Part shown: positions 7,908-15,110 of the stretch, piece after piece
Numbering within the stretch: the stretch's first letter is position 1
Layout: each line of letters begins with the position of its first letter
Assembly: GCF_003205835.1 (NCBI RefSeq)
Contig: NZ_CP029773.1
Span: forward strand, 404,501-468,500
From: Stenotrophomonas maltophilia
GTDB lineage: Bacteria; Pseudomonadota; Gammaproteobacteria; Xanthomonadales; Xanthomonadaceae
Direction: 5' to 3'
Length of the DNA stretch: 64,000 bases
The notes under the pieces: generated by a model
What the model was told of the DNA's origin: nothing
Database searches by the model: none
What the model saw: only the letters and a program-made list of their open reading frames with translations
Made by a program: the position numbers and the translations under genes

Positions 7908-8705
7908 TCAATCGCCGTCGGTTTCGTCCGGGTGGGCCTTCCAGTAGCCGGTCGAACGGATCCAGTCGCGCGGCACGCCCAGGTGGCCTTCGATGAACTT
8001 GCGCATCATCCGGGCGCGGCGCGATTCGGTGGCGATCCAGTAGAAGACATCGCCGTCCGGTGCCTCGAAGTCGGTCAGCATGTCTTCCAGCAGCGTGCTG
8101 CTGGCCGCCGGGAAGCCATTGCGTTCCAGCCAGTGGATGCGCACGTTCTCGTACTGCGGCAGGTCCTGGCGTTCGTCCTCATCGCTCACTTCGATGAAGG
8201 CCTGCACCTCGGCACCCTCCGGCAGCACGTCCAGCCAGCGGGCGATGGCCGGCAGCGCGGTTTCATCGCCGATCAGCACATAGGCGTCGTAGCTGTCGGC
8301 CACCACGAACGAACCGCGCGGGCCGCCGATCACCAGCACGTCGCCAGCCTGCGCCTGCTCGGCCCACGGCCCGGCAATGCCCTGGTCGTGCAGCACGAAG
8401 TCGATGGCCAGTTCGCCGGTTTCGTGGTCCCACCAGCGCGGGGTGTAGTCGCGGGCCGGGGAAGGCTCCTTGCCGGCCGGATAGCTGCGGCCTTCGGCAG
8501 TCAGCACCGGCAGCACCATCTCGCCGGCGGCGTTGGGGAAGAACAGCTTGATGTGGTCGTCGGCGCCGGGCGAATCGAATCCGGCCAGATCGTCGCCACC
8601 CAGCACCACGCGGCGCATGTGTGGGGTGACCTCTTCGGTGCGCAGCACGGTCAGTTCACGGAAGCGCACATCCAGGCGCAGGCGCGTGTTGTTGTGTTCG
8701 GTCAT
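7908..8705 (-). CDS. nfeF: NAD(P)H-dependent ferric siderophore reductase (SIP family)
   Basis: A 265-residue protein of the siderophore-interacting (ViuB/YqjH) family. The FAD-binding beta-barrel carries RDYTPR at residues 85-90, the classic R-x-Y-[ST] flavin motif. The pyridine-nucleotide part has 'IGDETALPAI' at 145-154, and the end has 'GYWKAHPDETD', usual for this family. Such enzymes reduce Fe(III) bound to siderophores in the cytoplasm and release the iron. It lies 59 bp downstream of a PadR regulator, matching the YqjH-YqjI (NfeF-NfeR) pairing known from E. coli, where the PadR-type protein represses the reductase gene in response to metal. The family is firm; the symbol depends on that analogy. 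Confidence 0.85.
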   Translation of the reverse strand: MTEHNNTRLRLDVRFRELTVLRTEEVTPHMRRVVLGGDDLAGFDSPGADDHIKLFFPNAAGEMVLPVLTAEGRSYPAGKEPSPARDYTPRWWDHETGELAIDFVLHDQGIAGPWAEQAQAGDVLVIGGPRGSFVVADSYDAYVLIGDETALPAIARWLDVLPEGAEVQAFIEVSDEDERQDLPQYENVRIHWLERNGFPAASSTLLEDMLTDFEAPDGDVFYWIATESRRARMMRKFIEGHLGVPRDWIRSTGYWKAHPDETDGD

Positions 8706-8764
8706 GGGGTTACCTGTAGAGGTGTCGCGCGGGGGCGCGCGGCGTAGGGGCGACCTGGCTGGAT

Positions 8765-9325
8765 TCAGTCTGGCTGGGTCGTTGAAAAGGATTGGCTCTC
8801 GCTACCGGCCGTACCGTTGAGCAGGGCAGACGCCCGCGTCAGCAGCGCCGCTACTTCTTCCGCCTCGCCCTCGGCCCAGCGGCCGTGGTGGTGCACCAGC
8901 GCCCGCTTGAACTCGCGCAGGGCACCGGCCAGCGGCGGCGGCAGCGAGGCCTTGGTGATCTCGCGGGCGCGGTCGAAGGCACGCCGCTGCGCCAGGCGCA
9001 CCTGGGTGCGCTGCACCTTCAGCTCGAACTCGCCGGCGGCGGTGATGCGGAAGATCCGCTTGCCGTCCACTTCCTCGGCCTCGATCCAGCCGGCCTGCTC
9101 GAAGCTGGCCAGCAGCGGGTACATGGTGCCGGCGCTGGGCGTGTAGGCCTGCATGAACTGGTTGCTGATCAGCTGCATCAGCTCGTAGCCATGGCGCGGC
9201 TGTTCGCCGATCAGGGCCAGCACCAGCAGGCGCAGGTCGCCGCGGCTGAGCACGCGTGGCTGGCCGTTGCGGCGCGGCACCGTCGAATCGGTGGAACGGG
9301 TTCTGGGAGAAGCGGTGCGGCTCAT
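8765..9325 (-). CDS. PadR family transcriptional regulator (YqjI/NfeR-like)
   Basis: A 186-residue repressor. The winged helix lies at about residues 28-105: 'LVLALIGEQPRHGYELMQLI', 'PSAGTMYPLLASFEQAGWIEAE', then the wing. A helical C-terminal dimerisation part follows. It is the first gene of an apparent operon with the siderophore reductase. E. coli YqjI has a His-rich metal-binding N-terminus; here the first 27 residues are Arg/Ser/Thr-rich and lack His, so metal sensing, if present, must differ. The gene starts three bases before a set of CGATATATCG palindromes that are the likely operator, so autorepression is expected. Confidence 0.85.
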   Translation of the reverse strand: MSRTASPRTRSTDSTVPRRNGQPRVLSRGDLRLLVLALIGEQPRHGYELMQLISNQFMQAYTPSAGTMYPLLASFEQAGWIEAEEVDGKRIFRITAAGEFELKVQRTQVRLAQRRAFDRAREITKASLPPPLAGALREFKRALVHHHGRWAEGEAEEVAALLTRASALLNGTAGSESQSFSTTQPD

Positions 9326-9327
9326 TT

Positions 9328-9372
9328 CGATATATCGGTAAACGAGTGTGCAAACGATATATCGATATATCG
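9328..9372. promoter_or_regulatory. Three CGATATATCG palindromes upstream of the PadR gene
   Basis: CGATATATCG occurs at 9328-9337, and two overlapping copies form CGATATATCGATATATCG at 9355-9372. AT-rich perfect palindromes in such GC-rich DNA, immediately upstream of a PadR start codon, are a probable operator and promoter region for the PadR/reductase operon. Confidence 0.75.
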
Positions 9373-9894
9373 AAGCCGACAACCACCGATCCGGCCACAA
9401 GCAGGTCATTTTTGGGCCATGGCCGGCCACGCGCACAGCAAAAGGGGCGCCCCTTGCGAGGCGCCCCGGGCGAAGCTGTGGAAGGGAGCGAGGCGGGGCC
9501 AGACGGCGGACCGAGACGGGCGAGGCCAACACTCAAGGTCTACCCTGAGGGCAGGGCGGGGGCCGATCCAGAGGCGGGTGCGACACGTTGTCGCCGGTTC
9601 AGCGCCAGCGCCGGGGCGCTCGCGAGCAGGCCTGCCACGCTGCCCCACAACCGTCATCGGCAGCAGTAACACTGCGTCCTGCACATGGGCGCAGCGGTCC
9701 GGAAGCGACACCCCGCGCAGCCGCCAAGCCCCGCCAGTGCGCCCTCGCACGGTCTGGCAAGCCCCTTGCGGACACTGGCTGGTTGCATCCATACGCCAGC
9801 GTAGCCAAGTGACGAAAGCCCTTGGTGCGCTACACTTTGCGGTCTAGAAATCTATACAACAGTCGCGCGCGTGCGTGCGGTTATGGGAGCGCTA
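9373..9894. other. Intergenic region upstream of aceE; no convincing protein gene
   Basis: About 520 bp between the PadR gene and aceE. Open frames here have poor codon use and no recognisable protein. It holds a terminator-like hairpin directed leftwards (9440-9467) and a start-proximal GGGAG site for aceE at 9885. A non-coding transcript on the minus strand is possible (see findings). Confidence 0.5.
9440..9467 (-). terminator. Minus-strand terminator-like hairpin
   Basis: On the minus strand GGGGCGCC, an 8-nt loop, and GGCGCCCC are followed by TTTT. No gene that it would end is visible upstream on that strand. Confidence 0.6.
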
Positions 9895-12582
9895 ATGAAC
9901 TGGTTGAACGAGGTGCTGAACAACGACCCGAATCCTGTGGAAACCCAGGAGTGGATCGAGTCGTTGAAGGCCGTTATTGATGTCGAGGGCTCCGAGCGCG
10001 CGCATCAGCTGCTGGAAGGCATGGTGGAACTGACCCGTCGTTCGGGCGCCTACCTGCCGTTCTCTCCCACCACCGAGTACGTCAACACCATCGAGCCGCA
10101 GTTCGAGGCCAAGAGCCCGGGCAATGCCGAGCTGGAATGGCGCATCCGTTCGATCATCCGCTGGAACGCGATGGCCACCGTGGTGCGCGCCAACCGCAAG
10201 CCGGGTGACCTGGGCGGCCACATCGCCTCGTTCGCCTCCGGCGCCACCCTGTACGACGTGGGCTTCAACCACTTCTGGCGCGCCCCGAGCGAGAACCACC
10301 CGGGCGACCTGCTGTTCATCCAGGGCCACAGCGCCCCGGGCATCTACGCGCGTTCCTTCCTGGAAGGCCGCATCAGCGAAGAGCAGCTGGACAAGTTCCG
10401 CATGGAAGTGGACGGCGGTGGCCTGTCCTCGTACCCGCACCCGTGGCTGATGCCGGAATACTGGCAGACCCCGACCGTGTCGATGGGCCTGGGCCCGCTG
10501 GCCGCCATCTACCAGGCGCAGTTCATGCGCTACCTGGAAAACCGTGGCCTGATCGAGAAGTCCGACCGCAAGGTGTGGTGCTTCATCGGCGACGGCGAGA
10601 GCGACGAGCCGGAAACCCTGGGTGCCATCGCCCTGGCCGGCCGTGAAGGCCTGGACAACCTGATCTTCGTGGTGAACTGCAACCTGCAGCGCCTGGACGG
10701 CCCGGTGCGCGGCAACGGCAAGATCATCCAGGAACTGGAAGGCGTGTTCCGTGGCGGCGGCTGGAACGTGATCAAGCTGCTGTGGGGCGGTTACTGGGAT
10801 GCCCTGCTGGCCAAGGACAGCGACGGCGTCCTGAAGAAGCTGATGATGGAAACCGTCGACGGCGAATACCAGAACTGCAAGGCCTTCGGCGGCGCGTATA
10901 CCCGCGAGCATTTCTTCGGCAAGTACCCGGAAACCGCTGCGATGGTCGCCGGCCTGAGCGACGACGACATCTGGCGCCTGAACCGTGGTGGCCACGACCC
11001 GCACAAGGTGTACGCCGCCTACCACCAGGCCGTGAACACCAAGGGCATGCCGACCGTCATCCTGGCCAAGACCGTGAAGGGCTACGGCATGGGCAGCGCC
11101 GGTGAGGCACTGAACCCGACCCACCAGACCAAGAAGCTGGACGACGAAGCGGTGCGCCACTTCCGCGACCGCTTCAACATTCCGGTGACCGACGCGCAGC
11201 TGGCCGACGGCCAGGTGCCGTTCTACCACCCGGGCCCGGATTCGCCGGAAGTGCAGTATCTGCAGGAACGCCGTGCCGCACTGGGCGGTTACCTGCCGCA
11301 GCGCCGCCGCAAGGCCGACAAGACCTTCGTGGCGCCGAAGCTGGAAGCCTACGAGCGCCTGCTGAAGAGCAGCGGCGAGCGCAGCTACTCCACCACCATG
11401 GCCTTCGTGCAGAGCCTGAACATCACCTTGCGTGACAAGGAACTGGGCCCGCACATCGTGCCGATCGTGGCCGACGAAGCCCGTACCTTCGGTATGGAAG
11501 GCCTGTTCCGCCAGATCGGCATCTACGCGCCGTTCGGCCAGAAGTACAAGCCGGTCGATGCGGACCAGCTGATGTTCTACCGCGAAGACCAGAGCGGCCA
11601 GGTGCTGCAGCAGGGCATCAGCGAGCCGGGTGCGATCAGCTCGTGGATGGCGGCTGGTACCAGTTACTCGGTCAGCAACGTGCCGATGCTGCCGTTCTAC
11701 ATCTACTACTCGATGTTCGGCTTCCAGCGCGTGGGCGACATCGCCTGGCAGGCCGCCGACATGCGTACCCGCGGCTTCCTGCTGGGTGGCACCGCCGGCC
11801 GCACCACGCTGAACGGTGAAGGCCTGCAGCACGAAGATGGCTTCAGCCATCTGGTGGCCGGTGGCATCCCGAACGTGCGCAGCTACGACCCGACCTTCGG
11901 CTTCGAAGTGACGGTGGTACTGCAGCACGGCACCAAGCGCATGATGGAAGACCAGGTGGACGAGTATTACTACGTCACCCTGATGAACGAGAACTACACC
12001 CACCCGGAAATGCCGGAAGGTGCGGCCGAAGGCATCGTCAAGGGCATGTACCTGCTGACCGACGCCGGCAAGCCGAAGAAGGGCGAGCTGCGCGTGCAGC
12101 TGCTGGGTTCGGGTACCATCCTGCGCGAAGCCATTGCTGCTGCCGAGCTGCTGGACAAGGACTTCGGCGTGACCGCCGACATCTGGAGCTGCCCGAGCTT
12201 CAACGAACTGCGTCGCGATGGTTTCGACGTGGAACGTGCCAACCGCCTGCATCCGGAAGGTGAGCAGCGCAAGGCCTACGTGACCGAGCTGCTGGAAGGC
12301 CGCCAGGGCCCGGCGATTGCCGCCACCGACTACGTGCGTGCGTATGCGGACCAGATCCGTGCGTTCGTGCCGATGTCGTACACCGTGCTGGGTACCGATG
12401 GTTTCGGCCGTTCGGATACGCGTGCGAACCTGCGTAGGTTCTTCGAGGTTGACCGCTACTACATCGCGCATGCCGCGATTGCGGCGCTGGCGAAGGAAGG
12501 GAAGATGACCGCGAAGGATGTGGCCCGGGCGATCAAGCAGTACAAGATTGATCCGGAGAAGGCTAATCCTATTGGGGTTTGA
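9895..12582 (+). CDS. aceE: Pyruvate dehydrogenase E1 component, homodimeric type
   Basis: An 895-residue protein, the usual length for AceE. It decarboxylates pyruvate with thiamine diphosphate and passes the acetyl group to E2, feeding the TCA cycle. The N-terminus matches the family ('DPNPVETQEWIESL', 'LTRRSGAYLPFSPTT'), the His-rich 'QGHSAPGIYARSFLEGR' segment follows, and the ThDP motif GDGESDEPETLG begins near residue 232. 'EDGFSHLVAG' and 'VLGTDGFGRSDTRANLRRFF' mark the C-terminal domains. The ATG at 9895 is chosen because GGGAG precedes it by five bases; ATG 9883 would add four residues. aceF and lpd are not adjacent. A strong terminator follows, and the defence region begins right after it. 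Confidence 0.97.
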   Translation: MNWLNEVLNNDPNPVETQEWIESLKAVIDVEGSERAHQLLEGMVELTRRSGAYLPFSPTTEYVNTIEPQFEAKSPGNAELEWRIRSIIRWNAMATVVRANRKPGDLGGHIASFASGATLYDVGFNHFWRAPSENHPGDLLFIQGHSAPGIYARSFLEGRISEEQLDKFRMEVDGGGLSSYPHPWLMPEYWQTPTVSMGLGPLAAIYQAQFMRYLENRGLIEKSDRKVWCFIGDGESDEPETLGAIALAGREGLDNLIFVVNCNLQRLDGPVRGNGKIIQELEGVFRGGGWNVIKLLWGGYWDALLAKDSDGVLKKLMMETVDGEYQNCKAFGGAYTREHFFGKYPETAAMVAGLSDDDIWRLNRGGHDPHKVYAAYHQAVNTKGMPTVILAKTVKGYGMGSAGEALNPTHQTKKLDDEAVRHFRDRFNIPVTDAQLADGQVPFYHPGPDSPEVQYLQERRAALGGYLPQRRRKADKTFVAPKLEAYERLLKSSGERSYSTTMAFVQSLNITLRDKELGPHIVPIVADEARTFGMEGLFRQIGIYAPFGQKYKPVDADQLMFYREDQSGQVLQQGISEPGAISSWMAAGTSYSVSNVPMLPFYIYYSMFGFQRVGDIAWQAADMRTRGFLLGGTAGRTTLNGEGLQHEDGFSHLVAGGIPNVRSYDPTFGFEVTVVLQHGTKRMMEDQVDEYYYVTLMNENYTHPEMPEGAAEGIVKGMYLLTDAGKPKKGELRVQLLGSGTILREAIAAAELLDKDFGVTADIWSCPSFNELRRDGFDVERANRLHPEGEQRKAYVTELLEGRQGPAIAATDYVRAYADQIRAFVPMSYTVLGTDGFGRSDTRANLRRFFEVDRYYIAHAAIAALAKEGKMTAKDVARAIKQYKIDPEKANPIGV

Positions 12583-12622
12583 TCTGGTGTAGCCAGGAGA
12601 CTGTTGCTAAGCATTTGATTCT

Positions 12623-12652
12623 CGAAGGGGGCTTAATGCCCCCTTCGCTTTT
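12623..12652 (+). terminator. Terminator of aceE
   Basis: CGAAGGGGGC, loop TTAAT, GCCCCCTTCG, then a T-rich tract (CTTTTC). A 10-bp perfect stem 41 bases after the aceE stop. It marks the boundary between the housekeeping segment and the lower-GC DNA that follows. Confidence 0.9.
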
Positions 12653-12710
12653 CTTGAAATTGGGATGAACTCGGTGGCACCATTAGATCACTTAACACAA
12701 GGAAGTCATT

Positions 12711-13109
12711 ATGAATATCTGCGGAGTGACAATTGCTTCCAACGAAGCAACCTTTGTGTGGGTCAGCGAAGATACTGGGGCTTTCATTGCGGGAGCAAAG
12801 GTTTCGCTTGCTGATCCATACAGCCGCGCTGATACACAGCAAACCATGGAATTGGTTCGTCAGTACTTCGTTGCTAACCAAACCAGCACTGTTGTGATTA
12901 AGAAGGCCTCCACTTCTGGGCGATTTCGCGCAGCCCCCGCTGCTTTTAAGATAGAAACAATTGTTGCACTTGCGGCCAGCGGGGGAGTGGTTTTTAAATC
13001 TGCCCAGACCATTTTGGCATATGCAAAGAAGGTAAATATTGACTCATCGTTAGTGCCCCATAAGTATCAACAGGATGCGTATTTGGTGGCTCTTACCGAG
13101 GTTGGATGA
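12711..13109 (+). CDS. DUF3010 family protein (RNase H/RuvC-like fold suspected)
   Basis: A 132-residue protein starting MNICGVTI with a good AAGGAAG ribosome-binding site. The opening CGV--ASNEATFVWV, the 'VVIKKASTSGRFRAAPAAFKIE' stretch and the C-terminal 'ILAYAKKVNI' match the pattern I recall for DUF3010. The spacing of a strand with an early polar residue, then 'VVIKK', fits a small RuvC/RNase H-like fold; that is inference. Base composition is much poorer in GC than aceE. The stop overlaps the start of the kinase gene, so the two are translationally coupled and likely act together. Function unknown. Confidence 0.75.
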   Translation: MNICGVTIASNEATFVWVSEDTGAFIAGAKVSLADPYSRADTQQTMELVRQYFVANQTSTVVIKKASTSGRFRAAPAAFKIETIVALAASGGVVFKSAQTILAYAKKVNIDSSLVPHKYQQDAYLVALTEVG

Positions 13110-14170
13110 TGCTTGATCGATCTGTTCAAGATAGACTCGAAAGTCTATCTGAAACATATGATATTGAAGGTCGAGAGGTGAAGGGCGCGAATGGCTGGGT
13201 CTTCTATGCGACAAACAAAGTCACAGGAGTAAAGGTCGCAATTAAGTTCTATTTCTGGGGGGACGTCCCTGATCTGCACTCCGAGCCTCGATCGCTTGCA
13301 CAATTCAACTCGCCCAATATAGTTCCAATTCTTTCTGCTGAGATAATCAGGGATGGCTGGGCATGCTTCATTACGCCTCGTTTTCCAGAAGATCTTGAAG
13401 GGGCAATCGCCCGAGGCTCACTGTCCACTCACGCAGCGCTGGATGTGGGTATTAATGTCCTATCAGGGCTGGGTGCCCTTCATGCCACTTCTATCGTTCA
13501 CCGAGACGTGAAGCCAGCGAACATATTGCTGGGCATTGATGGCATTGCCGCAATCGGTGACTTTGGCTCTGTGGCCACGATCAGGTCGGGATCGGAGGAT
13601 GTTCCGTCTTCTCAACATTCCGTGCTCTATAGACCGCCAGAGTCATTTGAGACCGGAAGGTTCGGTCCGGTTGGCGACATCTACCAAGTTGGCATAACTC
13701 TTTATGAGGCGTTCGGCGCGGAGCTGCCAAAGGATCCACAAGCTTGGATGTCTAAGCGGGAAGTCATTGCATATGGACATTTGGATTCAATTTTCGACAG
13801 AAGCCAGTTTGAAGATGACGTCATTTCGCGTGCGGTCCTGGGCGGGCGACTGATCAAACTTGATCGGTATCCATTTTACGTTTCGAAGCCCATGCGTAGT
13901 TTGATTGCAGCAATGACGTCAAAATATCCCGAGAAAAGAGTGGGGAGCGCGGCCGACGCGATGGCGCTGCTCGTCGAAGCCCGCCGCAAGTCAATTGCAT
14001 GGGTGGCTGCGGGGACAGGGGCACTTGGCACGTTTGAAGGTGGAACTGTCAGGGTTGCAGAGGACGGTCGAGTGGACGTGAATCGTGGTCGCGGAATGCG
14101 CCGCGACCGCACATTGGAAGGGGTGGGGGCGTCGGATAGTGTCGCGAAAGTAAACAAGAAGTTTGCGTAG
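13106..14170 (+). CDS. Hanks-type serine/threonine protein kinase
   Basis: A 354-residue soluble kinase. Visible motifs are the degenerate glycine loop 'KGANGWVFYA', the ATP-binding Lys in 'VKVAIKFYF', the Glu in 'SEPRSLAQF', the catalytic loop 'HRDVKPANILL' near residue 131, 'GDFGS' near 150, 'YRPPESF' in place of APE, and 'GDIYQVGITLYE'. All catalytic residues are present, so it should be active. A Gly/Arg-rich tail of about 50 residues follows the kinase fold. There is no membrane segment or sensor domain. It overlaps the DUF3010 gene at an ATGA-type junction; ATG 13109 is an alternative start. Atypical composition and position next to restriction genes suggest a transferred two-gene cassette. 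Confidence 0.88.
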   Translation: MMLDRSVQDRLESLSETYDIEGREVKGANGWVFYATNKVTGVKVAIKFYFWGDVPDLHSEPRSLAQFNSPNIVPILSAEIIRDGWACFITPRFPEDLEGAIARGSLSTHAALDVGINVLSGLGALHATSIVHRDVKPANILLGIDGIAAIGDFGSVATIRSGSEDVPSSQHSVLYRPPESFETGRFGPVGDIYQVGITLYEAFGAELPKDPQAWMSKREVIAYGHLDSIFDRSQFEDDVISRAVLGGRLIKLDRYPFYVSKPMRSLIAAMTSKYPEKRVGSAADAMALLVEARRKSIAWVAAGTGALGTFEGGTVRVAEDGRVDVNRGRGMRRDRTLEGVGASDSVAKVNKKFA

Positions 14171-14486
14171 TCGCAACTGCAATGCCCCGCTGATCTCGTG
14201 CCCAGGTTGTACTTGTCCCCAAGGAGGCACCGATAAGCGTGACGATGGAAGAAACGATCAAGTGCTCCATAGCTGGAGCCGGGTTAGGGCATGTGCCTAC
14301 GCCTTCCTTCAACAATTTAACGACACCCCCGTGTTGCCGGTTACTGGTATCGGGTTGCGTTCTGCCACATACATCGCCGTCATCAGGCGCTGAATATTAT
14401 GAAACAAAATAAGGCCTATTCCGCTCTGTTAAACGCATGGCTTGGGATAGATCCTTCTGGTCAACGCATCCCGTCCAGAAGCGAAA
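14171..14486. other. Gene-poor stretch after the kinase gene
   Basis: About 315 bp. A strong AAGGAGG site at 14221 is followed by a GTG/ATG (14239/14245) that opens a frame of about 58 codons with no recognisable content. On the minus strand a short frame begins with a hydrophobic stretch but lacks a ribosome-binding site. I see no supported gene; it may be a decayed remnant. Confidence 0.4.
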
Positions 14487-14810
14487 TCAGGCGGGAACTA
14501 TATCAACCCTGATCGAGTCGTCAGGATTGCGAGTAATTATGACTTCGTCGCCAGGTTTGGCAGCATCCATAACCGGGTTCGACTGAAAATACAGTCTGTA
14601 CTCAGATCGACTAATGTGCGCTTCCCGGGAATCGTACCAGGTGATGTTCGCCGTTGCGGTCACCGTTCCTCCCGCGTAGAAAAATTCGGCTGGGCCGCGG
14701 AATTCATTATTTCCAAATACTGCCTTGAAGCTAGCTACGCCGTTAAGTTCATGCTGATTCGACGCACTCGGATTGACTTCGACAAGTGACAGAATCTTTC
14801 TAGCTTTCAT
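14487..14810 (-). CDS. Stand-alone EcoRII-N-like effector-binding domain protein
   Basis: A 107-residue protein. 'EVNPSASNQHELNGV' near the N-terminus and 'YDSREAHISRSEYRLYFQSN' followed by 'DAAKPGDEVIITRNPDDS' match a DNA-binding domain I recall at the N-terminus of EcoRII-type and related restriction enzymes (SNQHE-NG, W-Y--R----RSEYRLYYQSN). No nuclease domain follows on either side, so this is either a remnant of a larger restriction enzyme or a free regulatory/decoy domain. I chose ATG 14810 (MKARKIL); an earlier in-frame start would add 12 residues. It lies between the kinase cassette and the GHKL operon, on the opposite strand to both. The homology claim is from memory of the family pattern. 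Confidence 0.6.
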   Translation of the reverse strand: MKARKILSLVEVNPSASNQHELNGVASFKAVFGNNEFRGPAEFFYAGGTVTATANITWYDSREAHISRSEYRLYFQSNPVMDAAKPGDEVIITRNPDDSIRVDIVPA

Positions 14811-15110
14811 CCTTAAGTACCTGATTGAATGGTTGTTCGACACCATCTGGATGGGCGCGTCAAAGATCTGACGGGGCCGCTGCCGGGGATGGTCCTAGCG
14901 CATGAAGCATGCATTCTGTGTACTAAATATTGATGAGAACATCAACGTGGGATGGTGAGGGGCGGTATTGAGTAGCTCCGCCGAATGCGAGCACGCCGTG
15001 GATGATGAGCGCCGTGGATGACTGATTCCTCCTCTGGTATATCTTGCGCCAATCGACTGTTCCCTGATATCAATGGCCCTGTCGGAATGGCAGATGGAAC
15101 AGGGGCAGGC

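Noticed and set aside
9892..12471. 859-codon open frame on the minus strand opposite aceE
   Set aside because: His/Gln/Val-rich shadow of the highly conserved aceE frame; long antisense frames are common in high-GC DNA.
14221..14412. Short plus-strand frame behind AAGGAGG after the kinase gene
   Set aside because: Spacing to GTG/ATG is too long (11-17 bases), and the peptide has no recognisable features.
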